A DNA stretch of 33,959 bases from positions 1-33,959 of the forward strand of contig CAUJEY010000099.1 in the NCBI GenBank assembly GCA_963169325.1, in the 5' to 3' direction. Below are positions 18,089-25,554 of this stretch, piece by piece. Below the pieces are notes generated by a model that was given only the letters and a program-made list of their open reading frames with translations, made no database searches and was not told the DNA's origin. Each line of letters starts with the position of its first letter. The stretch's first letter is position 1. The stretch is from Bacteroidota bacterium. Its GTDB lineage: Bacteria; Bacteroidota; Bacteroidia; Chitinophagales; Saprospiraceae. A program made the translations under genes and the position numbers.

Positions 18089-18133
18089 TGTGATACAAGT
18101 CACGAATCCGGGACTGAATCTGCCCCATCTTTG
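18089..18133 (+). promoter_or_regulatory. CRP/FNR-like palindrome and -7 box upstream of the carbonic anhydrase gene
   Basis: TGTGA-TACAAG-TCACG at 18089-18104 fits the CRP-type pattern TGTGA-N6-TCACA with one mismatch in the last base. CATCTTTG at 18126-18133 is a -7-like box. If transcription starts about 7 bp after the centre of that box, the palindrome is centred near -40, the usual class II activator position. The gene starts 88 bp downstream. Confidence 0.45.
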
Positions 18134-18221
18134 TGCTACCAAACCAAAAACGGTTCCGAATCCTTAAAAACGAGGCTCGTTTTGAATTTTCGAATTAAAA
18201 TTTTATATAAATTACAAACTA

Positions 18222-18986
18222 ATGGCTTGCAATTCTTTTTTAAAAACTTCGAGGGTGACACAAAAACGGACACTCACATATCTTAGTCTTGTTGCAAGTC
18301 TCCTTGTCTCCATTTTTATTTTGTTTTCGGCTTGCGAGGCGCCGCATCACGAAACCCCGGAGTCTTTTACGCCAACGACTGCACTGGCCCGCTTGGTGGA
18401 AGGCAATCAGCGTTTTTTGCAAGGAAAATCCAGACATCCGCACCAAACGCACCAACGTATTCTGGAAACACAAGACCATCAGCGCCCCTTTGCGGTAGTT
18501 GTCACTTGCTCAGACAGCCGGGTTTCGCCGGAAATTATTTTTGACGAAGGCCTCGGCGACCTTTTTGTGATTCGCACAGCGGGTAACCTGATGAGCGACC
18601 TCGAATTGGGCAGCATCGAATACGCTGTGGAGCATTTGGGCGCGTCTTTGGTCGTTGTGCTTGGTCATACGGAATGCGGTGCGGTAAAGGCGTTTTTAGA
18701 TGGCGGTAAAACGTGCGGTCATATCACACAGATTGTGGAAGCGCTGGCCAATGAGCAGGAAGAGCAACAGGTATTGCGGTATGAAGGTAAAGACCTGCGA
18801 GCCTGTATTGAAGGAAATATCCTGCATGGCGTGACCCAGTTAGAACACGACGAGCCCATATTGGTCGAACAAATACGCCAGGGAAAATTAGGCGTTACCC
18901 CAATGTTGTACGACATTCATACCGGCCGGGTTTTAGTGTTAAAGGAGAGCGAACTTCGTAAAAAACACCACTCGCTGAGCAATTGA
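18222..18986 (+). CDS. Beta-class carbonic anhydrase, predicted lipoprotein
   Basis: 254 residues. The N-terminus is a long lipoprotein signal (LVASLLVSIFILFSAC) with the lipidated Cys38, so the enzyme is probably anchored facing the periplasm. The beta-CA core has CSDSRVSPE (zinc ligand Cys96, Asp98/Arg100 dyad) and LGHTECGAV (zinc ligands His149 and Cys152), plus IRTAGN. It interconverts CO2 and bicarbonate. Most bacterial beta-CAs are cytoplasmic, so the lipobox is worth noting. It stands alone in a 278-bp upstream gap holding a CRP-like palindrome, and 135 bp before the ada-like gene. No adjacent SulP transporter is seen. Confidence 0.92.
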   Translation: MACNSFLKTSRVTQKRTLTYLSLVASLLVSIFILFSACEAPHHETPESFTPTTALARLVEGNQRFLQGKSRHPHQTHQRILETQDHQRPFAVVVTCSDSRVSPEIIFDEGLGDLFVIRTAGNLMSDLELGSIEYAVEHLGASLVVVLGHTECGAVKAFLDGGKTCGHITQIVEALANEQEEQQVLRYEGKDLRACIEGNILHGVTQLEHDEPILVEQIRQGKLGVTPMLYDIHTGRVLVLKESELRKKHHSLSN

Positions 18987-19057
18987 TGCCGGGTACGGTT
19001 TTGGCGCCTGCTTATTTTCCCGGCTTTTCATCACAGGCTGTGGCGCCAAACCAATGT

Positions 19058-19104
19058 TCCGCAAGTTTCGGGTTGCCGGTGCCCGGCGCCGGCCCTTACC
19101 TTTG
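19058..19104 (+). promoter_or_regulatory. Promoter of the ada-like gene
   Basis: GGGTTG (-33-like) ends at 19075. After a 21-bp spacer comes TACCTTTG (19097-19104), a perfect -7 box, then the ATG 17 bp later. The spacer contains the inverted repeat GCCGG...CCGGC. Box sequences and spacing match the copy at 13221-13267, while the spacer sequence does not. Confidence 0.6.
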
Positions 19105-19121
19105 TATCAAAATTGCAGTCC

Positions 19122-19976
19122 ATGACACCATCGCAATTGAACTACGAGCGTGTGGCCCAGGCTATTGAGTATTTGAGCCGGAATTTTCGCGAACAACCCG
19201 ATTTGCCCGCAGTGGCAGCCCAGGTACACTTGTCGCCCGAGCATTTCCAGCGGATATTCACCGAATGGGCCGGCGTAAGCCCCAAAAAATTTACCCAGTA
19301 TCTGACTATCGATTATTTGCGCAGCCGAATACATCAATTCGACAGCGTACAGGAAGCCGCCGATGCCGTGGGCTTTTCGGCGCAGTCGAGGGTGTACGAT
19401 CTGTTTGTCAACATCGAAGGGGTTACGCCCGACGAATTCAGACGCCGGGGCAAAGGCGCCCACATCCGCTATGGCTTTCACCCGACACCGTTCGGCGAAT
19501 GTTTTATCGCCGCCACCGAACGTGGTATTTGCGGGCTTTCTTTTGTCAACGACACCTCCCCGCAAGTTGAACTGGGCCGGTTCGAGCAAAAATGGGCTTT
19601 CGCACAAGTGGAAGCAGATCAGGATTTTACACGGAAAATAGCGGAAACAATATTTTTTACAAACCGGCCACAGGCATCCAATCTGACGCTGTTGCTTCAG
19701 GGCACCCGGTTTCAGTTGAAAGTTTGGGAAGCCCTGCTCAAAATCCCGGCCGGTTCGGTCAGTACCTACGAACAAATTGCCCGCAGCATTGGCCGCCCAA
19801 CGGCCACACGGGCAGTTGGTACTGCCATCGGTAGCAATCCGGTGGGGTACCTCATTCCCTGCCATCGTGTGATCCGGAAAGCAGGCCAGATCGGGGAGTA
19901 CCACTGGGGCGAAACGCGCAAACGGGCCATAATCGGTTGGGAAATGGTGCGGGAAGCGGTAGCCGTGGCGGTTTAG
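19122..19976 (+). CDS. AraC-HTH / O6-alkylguanine-DNA methyltransferase fusion (Ada-like, no Zn domain)
   Basis: 284 residues. Residues about 5-108 form an AraC-type double helix-turn-helix (LPAVAAQVHLSPEHFQRIFT ... AADAVGFSAQSRVYDLF). About 112-280 is the methyltransferase, with the acceptor Cys247 in IPCHRVI and the conserved VWEALLKIPAGSVSTYEQIA. It should take alkyl groups from O6-alkylguanine onto Cys247 and may regulate genes. The N-terminal Ada zinc-binding domain with the phosphotriester-acceptor Cys of E. coli Ada is absent, so the usual Ada activation switch is missing. Its stop codon overlaps the stop of the opposite gene by 4 bp, leaving no room for a terminator between. Promoter and first ten codons are duplicated at 13221-13315. 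Confidence 0.93.
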   Translation: MTPSQLNYERVAQAIEYLSRNFREQPDLPAVAAQVHLSPEHFQRIFTEWAGVSPKKFTQYLTIDYLRSRIHQFDSVQEAADAVGFSAQSRVYDLFVNIEGVTPDEFRRRGKGAHIRYGFHPTPFGECFIAATERGICGLSFVNDTSPQVELGRFEQKWAFAQVEADQDFTRKIAETIFFTNRPQASNLTLLLQGTRFQLKVWEALLKIPAGSVSTYEQIARSIGRPTATRAVGTAIGSNPVGYLIPCHRVIRKAGQIGEYHWGETRKRAIIGWEMVREAVAVAV

Positions 19977-20848
19977 TATTTCACCATTTTCACTACGTTG
20001 CGCCGCACCCCATCCGTCGCTTCCACCAGATACATCCCCGGCGCCCAGTCTCCCGCCGGCAATTCCAGCCGGGTAATACCCTGTCCGAGTTGTTGCGCAG
20101 TTTGCCAAATGGTTTGGCCGGATACATCGTACACCCTGAACTGGTACCGGCCGGCCTGAACCAAATTGACTTCTACTTGTGCCGTATGCACAACCGGATT
20201 GGGCCAAACAGTCAGTTGGACCGGCGTAACGGCAAGGTCGGAAGTCGAAGTCGCGCCTTGTTCGGTCAGTTTCAGGGTAGCGGCCGCGGCCCCGTCGCCG
20301 TTCGTGGATCCGTTGCGGTTCACGGCATTTCCGGCGGCATAAAACGTAACGGGCCCGGTACCGGCAGGCGGCGCCGTCCACACGACGTTGAACTGGCCGT
20401 TGTTTACCGACACGTTGTCGTGCTCCGCGTAAGTGCGGCCATTGGGGATGCTGGCAATTTTATAATTGTTCACCGTATTATTTCCGGGATCGGAAAAGCC
20501 GTCCAGGTCCACATTTCCGTTGTCGCGCAGGGCGATCATCTGGAAACCGAAGCCGGTGAGCGTCGCGACGTTTGTGTTAATGGCCACCCTGGCCACGTAC
20601 TGTTGCCCCGGGATGTATGTAGTGACCATATCGCCGTTGGCATCGAGCACCCGCACGCTAACTTCGGGGGCTGCTGCACCGAAATGGCAGTGCGTACAAA
20701 TTCGGGGCGTACCGTTGGCGTTGGCTTCGTCGCCGGGCGCGCCGGTATTGCCGGTTTTGTCCTGGGAGGCCCGGCCGTTTTTACTGGCCGGCAATACAAT
20801 GGCGCAAAGGATTGTCAGAAATAACAGGTAAACAAGGCGGATTTTCAT
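19973..20848 (-). CDS. Choice-of-anchor V-like secreted protein with CxxCH motif and T9SS tail
   Basis: 291 residues from the ATG at 20848 (signal peptide MKIRLVYLLFLTILCAIVLP); the extra upstream start would be TTG. After the signal comes GDEANANGTPRICTHCHFGA, with a CxxCH haem-type motif at 51-55. Then a beta-sandwich of about 150 residues (VRVLDANGDMVTTYIPGQQY ... GFGFQMIALRD ... WTAPPAGTGPVTFYAAGNAV) resembling the choice-of-anchor V / reeler-like group. The last ~75 residues are a T9SS sorting tail (VWPNPVVHTAQVEVNL ... PAGDWAPGMYLVEA). Probably a secreted or surface protein; covalent haem is possible but not shown. It lies 132 bp downstream of the glucosaminidase-like gene. Confidence 0.82.
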   Translation of the reverse strand: MKIRLVYLLFLTILCAIVLPASKNGRASQDKTGNTGAPGDEANANGTPRICTHCHFGAAAPEVSVRVLDANGDMVTTYIPGQQYVARVAINTNVATLTGFGFQMIALRDNGNVDLDGFSDPGNNTVNNYKIASIPNGRTYAEHDNVSVNNGQFNVVWTAPPAGTGPVTFYAAGNAVNRNGSTNGDGAAAATLKLTEQGATSTSDLAVTPVQLTVWPNPVVHTAQVEVNLVQAGRYQFRVYDVSGQTIWQTAQQLGQGITRLELPAGDWAPGMYLVEATDGVRRNVVKMVKY

Positions 20849-20980
20849 GTTCAAGGATGATGATTGTTTTAAAACCGGATTTGAAAAGAGGCATTAGGAC
20901 AATCCTTGTCTGCGAAAGTTGAAAGTGACCCCTCCTTATATCTGTCTTTTTTTGGCAAAACCCGAACTACCAATTTCTGA

Positions 20981-21643
20981 TCAGTCCAGCTCGAAAAGCC
21001 GGTATTGCTGAATCACCCTTACCAATTCCTGCTCAAAATTCTCCACTTCCGACACCCGGTGCTTCGCCAGGGCTTTGGCCCACGCGCGCCAGTCCTGTTT
21101 TGCCGATTTTTTCAAAGGGCCATACCACTGCTGCTTACTCAGCTGCACATTAAAATCCCGGATACTTTCCCAGGGTGTATTGTATTGCCGGTAACAAACG
21201 CCGGAACAAGTGACCGACGACTCGCCCCACTCGGCTGTACAACGCACGGCTAAGTAGTTGTTGGCCTCTACGGTACACGCGCGCCGGCCGGCAAAACTGT
21301 TCAGGTAGGTGCAGGCCAGCAATACCGAGGCCGGCATGCCGAATTTTTTCTGTTCGGACACCGCCACCTGGCCGAATCGTTTCAGGAATGCCATGGCGGT
21401 GGCGTCGTCCGTTGCCGGCATACGTACGGCAGCGCTGGAACCATCGGCGCCAAGGCTCAACATGGACGTACTTTGGGCAATCGTCGGTTCGGCCGTATAT
21501 TTTTCAGGTTGTTCCTTTTTAGCCGGCGAGGCGGTATCGCCGACATTGATACGCAAGTTTTTACGGACGACTGCGACTAATAGCAGCGCAACCAGCGCTA
21601 CGGAAAACCAGCGTTTTTTAAAAAAATCCCAAATCAAAATCAT
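20981..21643 (-). CDS. Membrane-anchored glucosaminidase-like protein, catalytic Glu apparently lost
   Basis: 220 residues. A single membrane segment near residues 12-26 (WFSVALVALLLVAVV) anchors it, with a low-complexity linker to about residue 80. The C-terminal 140 residues match the FlgJ/mannosyl-glycoprotein glucosaminidase fold: MPASVLLACTYLNSFAG ... EANNYLAVRC ... YRQYNTPWESIRDF. Active members have a Glu in 'LAxxxLESGxG'; here the position reads L-N-S (Asn115). If the alignment is right, the protein binds peptidoglycan rather than cutting it. Extra cysteines (111, 123, 135, 145, 150) suggest disulfides. Divergent from recQ. Confidence 0.75.
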   Translation of the reverse strand: MILIWDFFKKRWFSVALVALLLVAVVRKNLRINVGDTASPAKKEQPEKYTAEPTIAQSTSMLSLGADGSSAAVRMPATDDATAMAFLKRFGQVAVSEQKKFGMPASVLLACTYLNSFAGRRACTVEANNYLAVRCTAEWGESSVTCSGVCYRQYNTPWESIRDFNVQLSKQQWYGPLKKSAKQDWRAWAKALAKHRVSEVENFEQELVRVIQQYRLFELD

Positions 21644-21710
21644 GGCGGCAAGTTTTTAGTTTAATGTTATTCACCCGCTGAGTTCGTATCCTGCCTTTGT
21701 TTTAATCGCA

Positions 21711-21718
21711 CAAATATA
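21711..21718 (-). promoter_or_regulatory. -7 box for the glucosaminidase-like gene
   Basis: TATATTTG on the minus strand matches TAnnTTTG exactly. A TTTC lies 20 bp upstream as a weak -33 candidate. The leader to the ATG would be about 60 nt. Confidence 0.4.
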
Positions 21719-21756
21719 AAACAAAATGTTTTTACGATGAAACAATTTTTTTGTTT

Positions 21757-21764
21757 TAAATTTG
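21757..21764 (+). promoter_or_regulatory. -7 box for recQ
   Basis: TAAATTTG matches TAnnTTTG exactly, 78 bp before the recQ ATG. No clear TTTG at -33, only a T-rich stretch. Confidence 0.35.
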
Positions 21765-21842
21765 CTGCGAAAGCGGAGGAGCCAGACTCCGGAGGTCAAA
21801 TTATCAGGAATGCGCCACCATTCCGCAAAAATCAGGGAGAAC

Positions 21843-23999
21843 ATGACACTCACGCATGCACGGGAAGTGCTGAAAAAAGTGTTTGGCTACGATGCTTTCC
21901 GCCCGTTACAGGCAGAAATTATCCAAACCGTTTACGACCGGCGCGATGCGCTGGTACTTATGCCCACCGGCGGCGGCAAAAGTATCTGCTTCCAGGTGCC
22001 GGCGCTTACGCTTGAAGGCACTGCCGTTGTCGTCAGCCCGCTGATTGCGCTGATGAAAGATCAGGTGGAAAGCCTGCGCGCCAACGGGGCCTCCGCGGCT
22101 TTTATCAACAGCATGCTCGACGCTTCCGCCGCGCGTAATGTGGAAGACGACCTGCTGGCCGGCCGCATCAAGTTGCTGTATGTCAGCCCGGAAAAACTCG
22201 TCTCCCAGTCTTTCCAGCCCTTGCTCCGGCGCCTGAAAATCAGCCTGTTTGCCATAGATGAAGCGCACTGCATTTCTGCCTGGGGACACGATTTCCGGCC
22301 GGAATACACGCAACTCAAATTCCTGAAAGAACAATTCCCTGACGTGCCGGTAATCGCCCTCACCGCCACTGCCGACAAACTCACCCGGAAAGATATTGCC
22401 GACCAGCTCCAACTGCACGATCCGGCCATCTACATCGCTTCCTTCGACCGGCCCAATATTTCCCTCACGGTACGGCCCGGCCAGAAAAAATTCGAACAGA
22501 TCGTTGAGTTTTTGAAAAAACATCCCGGCCAGTCGGGTATTATTTATTGCCTGGCGCGTAAAACCTGCTCCGACCTGTCGGACAAACTCAACGCCCGCGG
22601 CTTCAAAACGGGTTTTTACCACGCCGAGTTAAGTCCACGGGAGCGCAACCAGGTGCAGGAGGATTTTATCAACGACCGCGTCCCCGTCATCTGCGCCACC
22701 ATTGCCTTTGGCATGGGCATCGACAAAAGCAATGTCCGGTTTATCATTCACTACAACCTGCCCCGCAACCTCGAGGGGTATTACCAGGAAGTAGGCCGCG
22801 GCGGACGGGACGGATTGCCCGCTGAAGCGCTGCTGTTTTTCAGTTATCAGGATGTGATGGCCTACCGGCAAATGGTGGAGGAGGGCGAGGCTTCGGCAGA
22901 ACAAAAAGAGCTGAAAATCGCCAAACTGGACCGGATGTACCAATTTGCCGAGGCCCCGGTTTGCCGCCGGAAAACGGTGTTGCATTATTTTGGCGAAGCC
23001 TTCGACCACAACTGCAATAACTGCGACGTGTGTAAAAACCCGCCGCGCCAGTTCGACGGCACCACGGCCGCCCAAAAAGCGTTGTCGGCCCTGCTGCGTA
23101 TGCAGGAAAAAGTAGGCATGAACATGCTGGTGGATGTGCTGCGCGGCAGCCGGCGCCGGGAAATTTCCGAACTGGGTTACGACCAGATTAAAACCTACGG
23201 GGCCGGCCGCGAATACGGCTTCGACGAGTGGCAATTTTTAATCTCGCAGATGTTGCATCTGGGGCTGATCGAGATCGCCTACGATGAAAAAAACTGCCTG
23301 AAGGTCACGGAGGCCGGCCGGGCGGTGCTGTATAACAATCAAAAAACGAACCTCGCCCTGCCGCCCAAGCCCGAAGAAAAAGCGGCCGAAAAAGCCGCCG
23401 CCGCTCGTACGCCCGGCCGTACCCAAGGGCTGCGCGACGAGTTGTTCGACCGGCTTGTGGCCCTGCGGCGCAAAATCGGCCAGCAACAAGGCGTGCCGCC
23501 CTATATCGTTTTCAGCGATGCTACGCTGGAGGAAATGGCCCAAAAACGCCCGATTTCCGATGCCGATCTGCTGTTCGTGAGCGGGGTGGGCGAACGGAAA
23601 CTCCAACTCTACGGGGACGCTTTTATTGAAGAAATACGCCGCTTTGTACGTGAGAAATCCGGGGAAGGACAGAGTGTGCAAGGCAGCACTTACCTGCTCA
23701 CCTGGGACATGTACAAGGCGGGCCGGCCGATCAACGAAATAGCGCGGGCCCGGGAAATCAGCACAACCACCGTGGTCAGCCACCTTGCTGTGATGTACGA
23801 ACGCGGCGAGTTAGTGGATTTCAGCGCCTGGGCTTCGCCCGAAACCCTGGATTTTATTCAGGGCGCCCTGCACCAGTTCGAGGAACCCTACCAGTTGAAA
23901 GAAATTTATGAACACTTCGAACAACGTTTTTCCTATGAGGCCATCCGGTTCGCCATTGCCGACGCCAAACGGAAGAAGTGGAAGCAGCAGCAAGGGTGA
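21843..23999 (+). CDS. recQ: ATP-dependent DNA helicase RecQ
   Basis: 718 residues from the ATG at 21843 (MTLTHAREVLKKVFGYDAF is the normal RecQ start; GGGAGA lies just upstream). Walker A is MPTGGGKS (40-47), the DEAH box is IDEAHCISAWGHDF (139-142), and motif VI is QEVGRGGRDG. The RecQ zinc site is Cys374, 391, 394 and 397. Then come the winged helix (about 405-500), an HRDC domain (about 532-600, LFDRLVALRRKIGQQQGVPP) and a C-terminal helix-turn-helix HTH_40-like domain (about 615-705), a layout known in Bacteroidota RecQ. It unwinds DNA 3' to 5' in recombination and fork repair. A strong hairpin begins 9 bp after the stop. Confidence 0.97.
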   Translation: MTLTHAREVLKKVFGYDAFRPLQAEIIQTVYDRRDALVLMPTGGGKSICFQVPALTLEGTAVVVSPLIALMKDQVESLRANGASAAFINSMLDASAARNVEDDLLAGRIKLLYVSPEKLVSQSFQPLLRRLKISLFAIDEAHCISAWGHDFRPEYTQLKFLKEQFPDVPVIALTATADKLTRKDIADQLQLHDPAIYIASFDRPNISLTVRPGQKKFEQIVEFLKKHPGQSGIIYCLARKTCSDLSDKLNARGFKTGFYHAELSPRERNQVQEDFINDRVPVICATIAFGMGIDKSNVRFIIHYNLPRNLEGYYQEVGRGGRDGLPAEALLFFSYQDVMAYRQMVEEGEASAEQKELKIAKLDRMYQFAEAPVCRRKTVLHYFGEAFDHNCNNCDVCKNPPRQFDGTTAAQKALSALLRMQEKVGMNMLVDVLRGSRRREISELGYDQIKTYGAGREYGFDEWQFLISQMLHLGLIEIAYDEKNCLKVTEAGRAVLYNNQKTNLALPPKPEEKAAEKAAAARTPGRTQGLRDELFDRLVALRRKIGQQQGVPPYIVFSDATLEEMAQKRPISDADLLFVSGVGERKLQLYGDAFIEEIRRFVREKSGEGQSVQGSTYLLTWDMYKAGRPINEIARAREISTTTVVSHLAVMYERGELVDFSAWASPETLDFIQGALHQFEEPYQLKEIYEHFEQRFSYEAIRFAIADAKRKKWKQQQG

Positions 24000-24008
24000 T
24001 AAAACGAG

Positions 24009-24044
24009 CCAGGGCCGCAGTACTCGTTCGTACCGCGGCCCTGG
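24009..24044. terminator. Strong hairpin after recQ, possibly two-way terminator
   Basis: The 10-bp arms CCAGGGCCGC / GCGGCCCTGG extend, after one mismatch, by GTAC/GTAC around a 6-nt loop. On the plus strand it is followed by CCTATAATATT. On the minus strand it is followed by CTCGTTTT, a better U-tract, so it may work mainly for a minus-strand transcript. Confidence 0.65.
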
Positions 24045-24129
24045 CCTATAATATTCTCATGAAAAGTCGTTGTTGTTGGTCAGTGCTGCCCGCTTTTTTC
24101 GTTCTCGCTGCGCTTCTTTCGCATTGACA
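24009..24129 (-). ncRNA. Candidate small RNA (promoter plus terminator, about 120 nt)
   Basis: On the minus strand CATCTTTG (24140-24133) is a -7-like box identical to those at 15460 and 18126, with CTTTAC 19 bp upstream as a possible -33. The hairpin at 24044-24009 followed by GTTTT would end the transcript. It could encode the 14-residue basic peptide MRKKRSENEKSGQH. No minus-strand gene lies directly downstream, so it is not obviously a leader. Confidence 0.3.
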
Positions 24130-24269
24130 GTACAAAGATGCGGCGGGTGGCAATGGTTGTAAAGGACAAAAAGGCCTGTTGATAAAAGCGTTTTTTTAAC
24201 AGAAAAGTATGAGAAAAAAATTCTAATTATATGACTATAAGTAACTTATGGTAACAGAATTTTATCTGA

Positions 24270-24304
24270 TTTTAGCATCTGGAGTGCGTATTCGTATGCT
24301 AAAA
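24270..24304. repeat. 9-bp inverted repeat downstream of the DAHP synthase gene
   Basis: TTTTAGCAT (24270-24278) pairs with ATGCTAAAA (24296-24304) around a 17-nt loop. It lies 36 bp past the stop of the minus-strand DAHP synthase gene and may be a weak AT-rich terminator. Confidence 0.4.
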
Positions 24305-24339
24305 AAACGTTCAATACGGTAAAAAAAACGGTAAACCCC

Positions 24340-25446
24340 TCAATCACCCAGCCACAAATTACCCGCCACCACTTTTCCGGCTGCCTTTCCATTAATAATC
24401 TGCTCCTGCTGATTGATACTTTCCTGGTGAATTGCTTCCAGAAACATGGAGATAAACTCCGGGCTTAGTTCATTTTTTTCACCCCGCTTTTGCAGCGCCT
24501 CCCGTAGGGCCCGGAACCGTTCGGGCTGGAGCACGGCGATGTTTTTGTCTTTTTTGATGGCGCCGATTTCTTTTACCAAATGCATCCGCTGCGCGATGAG
24601 GTGGATAATCTCTTCGTCGATATCGTCGATGGCGCTGCGACTGTTTTCCATACGGGCCAAAAAATCGGGGTCGTCGGTGGTGACGGCCCGGCGTATCAAC
24701 GCCCGGGTCATTTCGCCGAAACGCTCCGGCGTGACCTGCTGCGCGGCATCGCTCCAGGCCTGGTCGGGCGTAGGATGTACTTCCACCATCAGTCCATCGA
24801 AGTTGAGGTCGTAGGCTTTTTGGGCTGTTTCAGCCAAAATATCGCGGCGCCCGCAGATATGGCTGATGTCGCAGATAACTTCCATATCCGGAAATTCCTG
24901 CATCAGGTCGATCGCCATTTGCCAGCGCGGCACATTGCGGTACTTGGAATCGCCGTAGCTGGAGAATCCGCGGTGAATGGCCGCCACCCGCCGTAAACCG
25001 GCTTTATGCAGGCGCTCGATGGCGCCAACCCAGAGTTTGTAATCGGGATTTACCGGATTTTTCACCAGCACGGGTATGTCGGTGCCTTCCAGGGCATCGG
25101 CAATTTCCTGCACGGAAAAGGGGTTCACCGTAGTGCGCGCGCCGATCCAGAGCACGTCGATGCCGAATTTCAGGCAGTCATACACGTGCTGGGCATTGGC
25201 GACTTCGGTGGTTACCGGCAGCCCGGTTTCGATCTTCACCCGTTTGAGCCATTTTAGCCCCTGCGTCCCGATGCCCTCGAAAGCGCCCGGCCGCGTGCGG
25301 GGTTTCCAGATGCCCGCGCGAAACAGGTCGACACCCTGGTCCTTCAAACCCCGGGCAGTAGCCAGCACTTGTTCTTCGGTTTCGGCAGAGCAGGGGCCGG
25401 CGATGAAGATCGGACGTTTAAGATCGAATACCGGTTGGAAAGTCAT
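24340..25446 (-). CDS. Bifunctional 3-deoxy-7-phosphoheptulonate synthase / chorismate mutase
   Basis: 368 residues from the ATG at 25446 (MTFQPVF); an upstream TTG lies in repeat sequence and is rejected. Residues about 10-260 are a type I-beta DAHP synthase (IFIAGPCSAE ... GIWKPRTRPGAFEG ... LVKNPVNPDYKLWVGAIERL ... SHICGRRD ... LMVEVHPTPD). It condenses phosphoenolpyruvate and erythrose 4-phosphate in the first step of the shikimate pathway. Residues about 272-350 are an AroQ-type chorismate mutase (IDDIDEEIIHLIAQRMHLVK). This fusion is known in Bacteroidota such as Prevotella, where the mutase also takes part in feedback control. Third gene of a trpB-trpA-DAHPS set; the 108-bp gap before it is filled by 10-bp repeats. 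Confidence 0.95.
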   Translation of the reverse strand: MTFQPVFDLKRPIFIAGPCSAETEEQVLATARGLKDQGVDLFRAGIWKPRTRPGAFEGIGTQGLKWLKRVKIETGLPVTTEVANAQHVYDCLKFGIDVLWIGARTTVNPFSVQEIADALEGTDIPVLVKNPVNPDYKLWVGAIERLHKAGLRRVAAIHRGFSSYGDSKYRNVPRWQMAIDLMQEFPDMEVICDISHICGRRDILAETAQKAYDLNFDGLMVEVHPTPDQAWSDAAQQVTPERFGEMTRALIRRAVTTDDPDFLARMENSRSAIDDIDEEIIHLIAQRMHLVKEIGAIKKDKNIAVLQPERFRALREALQKRGEKNELSPEFISMFLEAIHQESINQQEQIINGKAAGKVVAGNLWLGD

Positions 25447-25450
25447 GTTA

Positions 25451-25525
25451 TTGAATGTGGTCAATGTGATGGAATGTGGTCGTTAATCGTCATTAATCGT
25501 CATTAATCGTCATTAATCGTCATTG
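25451..25525. repeat. 10-bp direct repeats between trpA and the DAHP synthase gene
   Basis: GTCATTAATC-type units run from 25479 to 25525, four copies and a partial one. They are preceded by related units of AATGTGGTCA type (25454-25480). The array lies in the leader of the DAHP synthase gene, ending 5 bp before its ATG. Read on the minus strand, each unit holds an ATGACGATTAA mini start-stop. Confidence 0.85.
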
Positions 25526-25554
25526 GGTTTCATTTTTTTTTGAAAAAACAAAAA

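Larger units (their letters stand above)
24000..24339. other. 340-bp gap between recQ and the aromatic pathway operon
   Basis: Holds the strong hairpin at 24009-24044, a candidate minus-strand promoter near 24140, and a 9-bp inverted repeat (24270-24278 / 24296-24304). It also has two tiny ORFs: plus 24059-24127, 22 codons, hydrophobic; minus 24124-24080, 14 codons, MRKKRSENEKSGQH. The rest (24180-24340) is AT-rich with no gene seen. Confidence 0.6.

Noticed and set aside
19107-20381. A 424-codon minus-strand frame across the ada-like gene and the T9SS gene
   Set aside because: It spans two well-supported genes in other frames and shows no domain; composition is that of a shadow.
24059-24127. 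22-codon hydrophobic plus-strand ORF after recQ
   Set aside because: No promoter or ribosome site was seen, and it lies antisense to the candidate small RNA; mentioned only in the gap description.
25447-25464. Upstream TTG start for the DAHP synthase
   Set aside because: It would add six residues encoded by the repeat array; the ATG at 25446 gives the usual family N-terminus.
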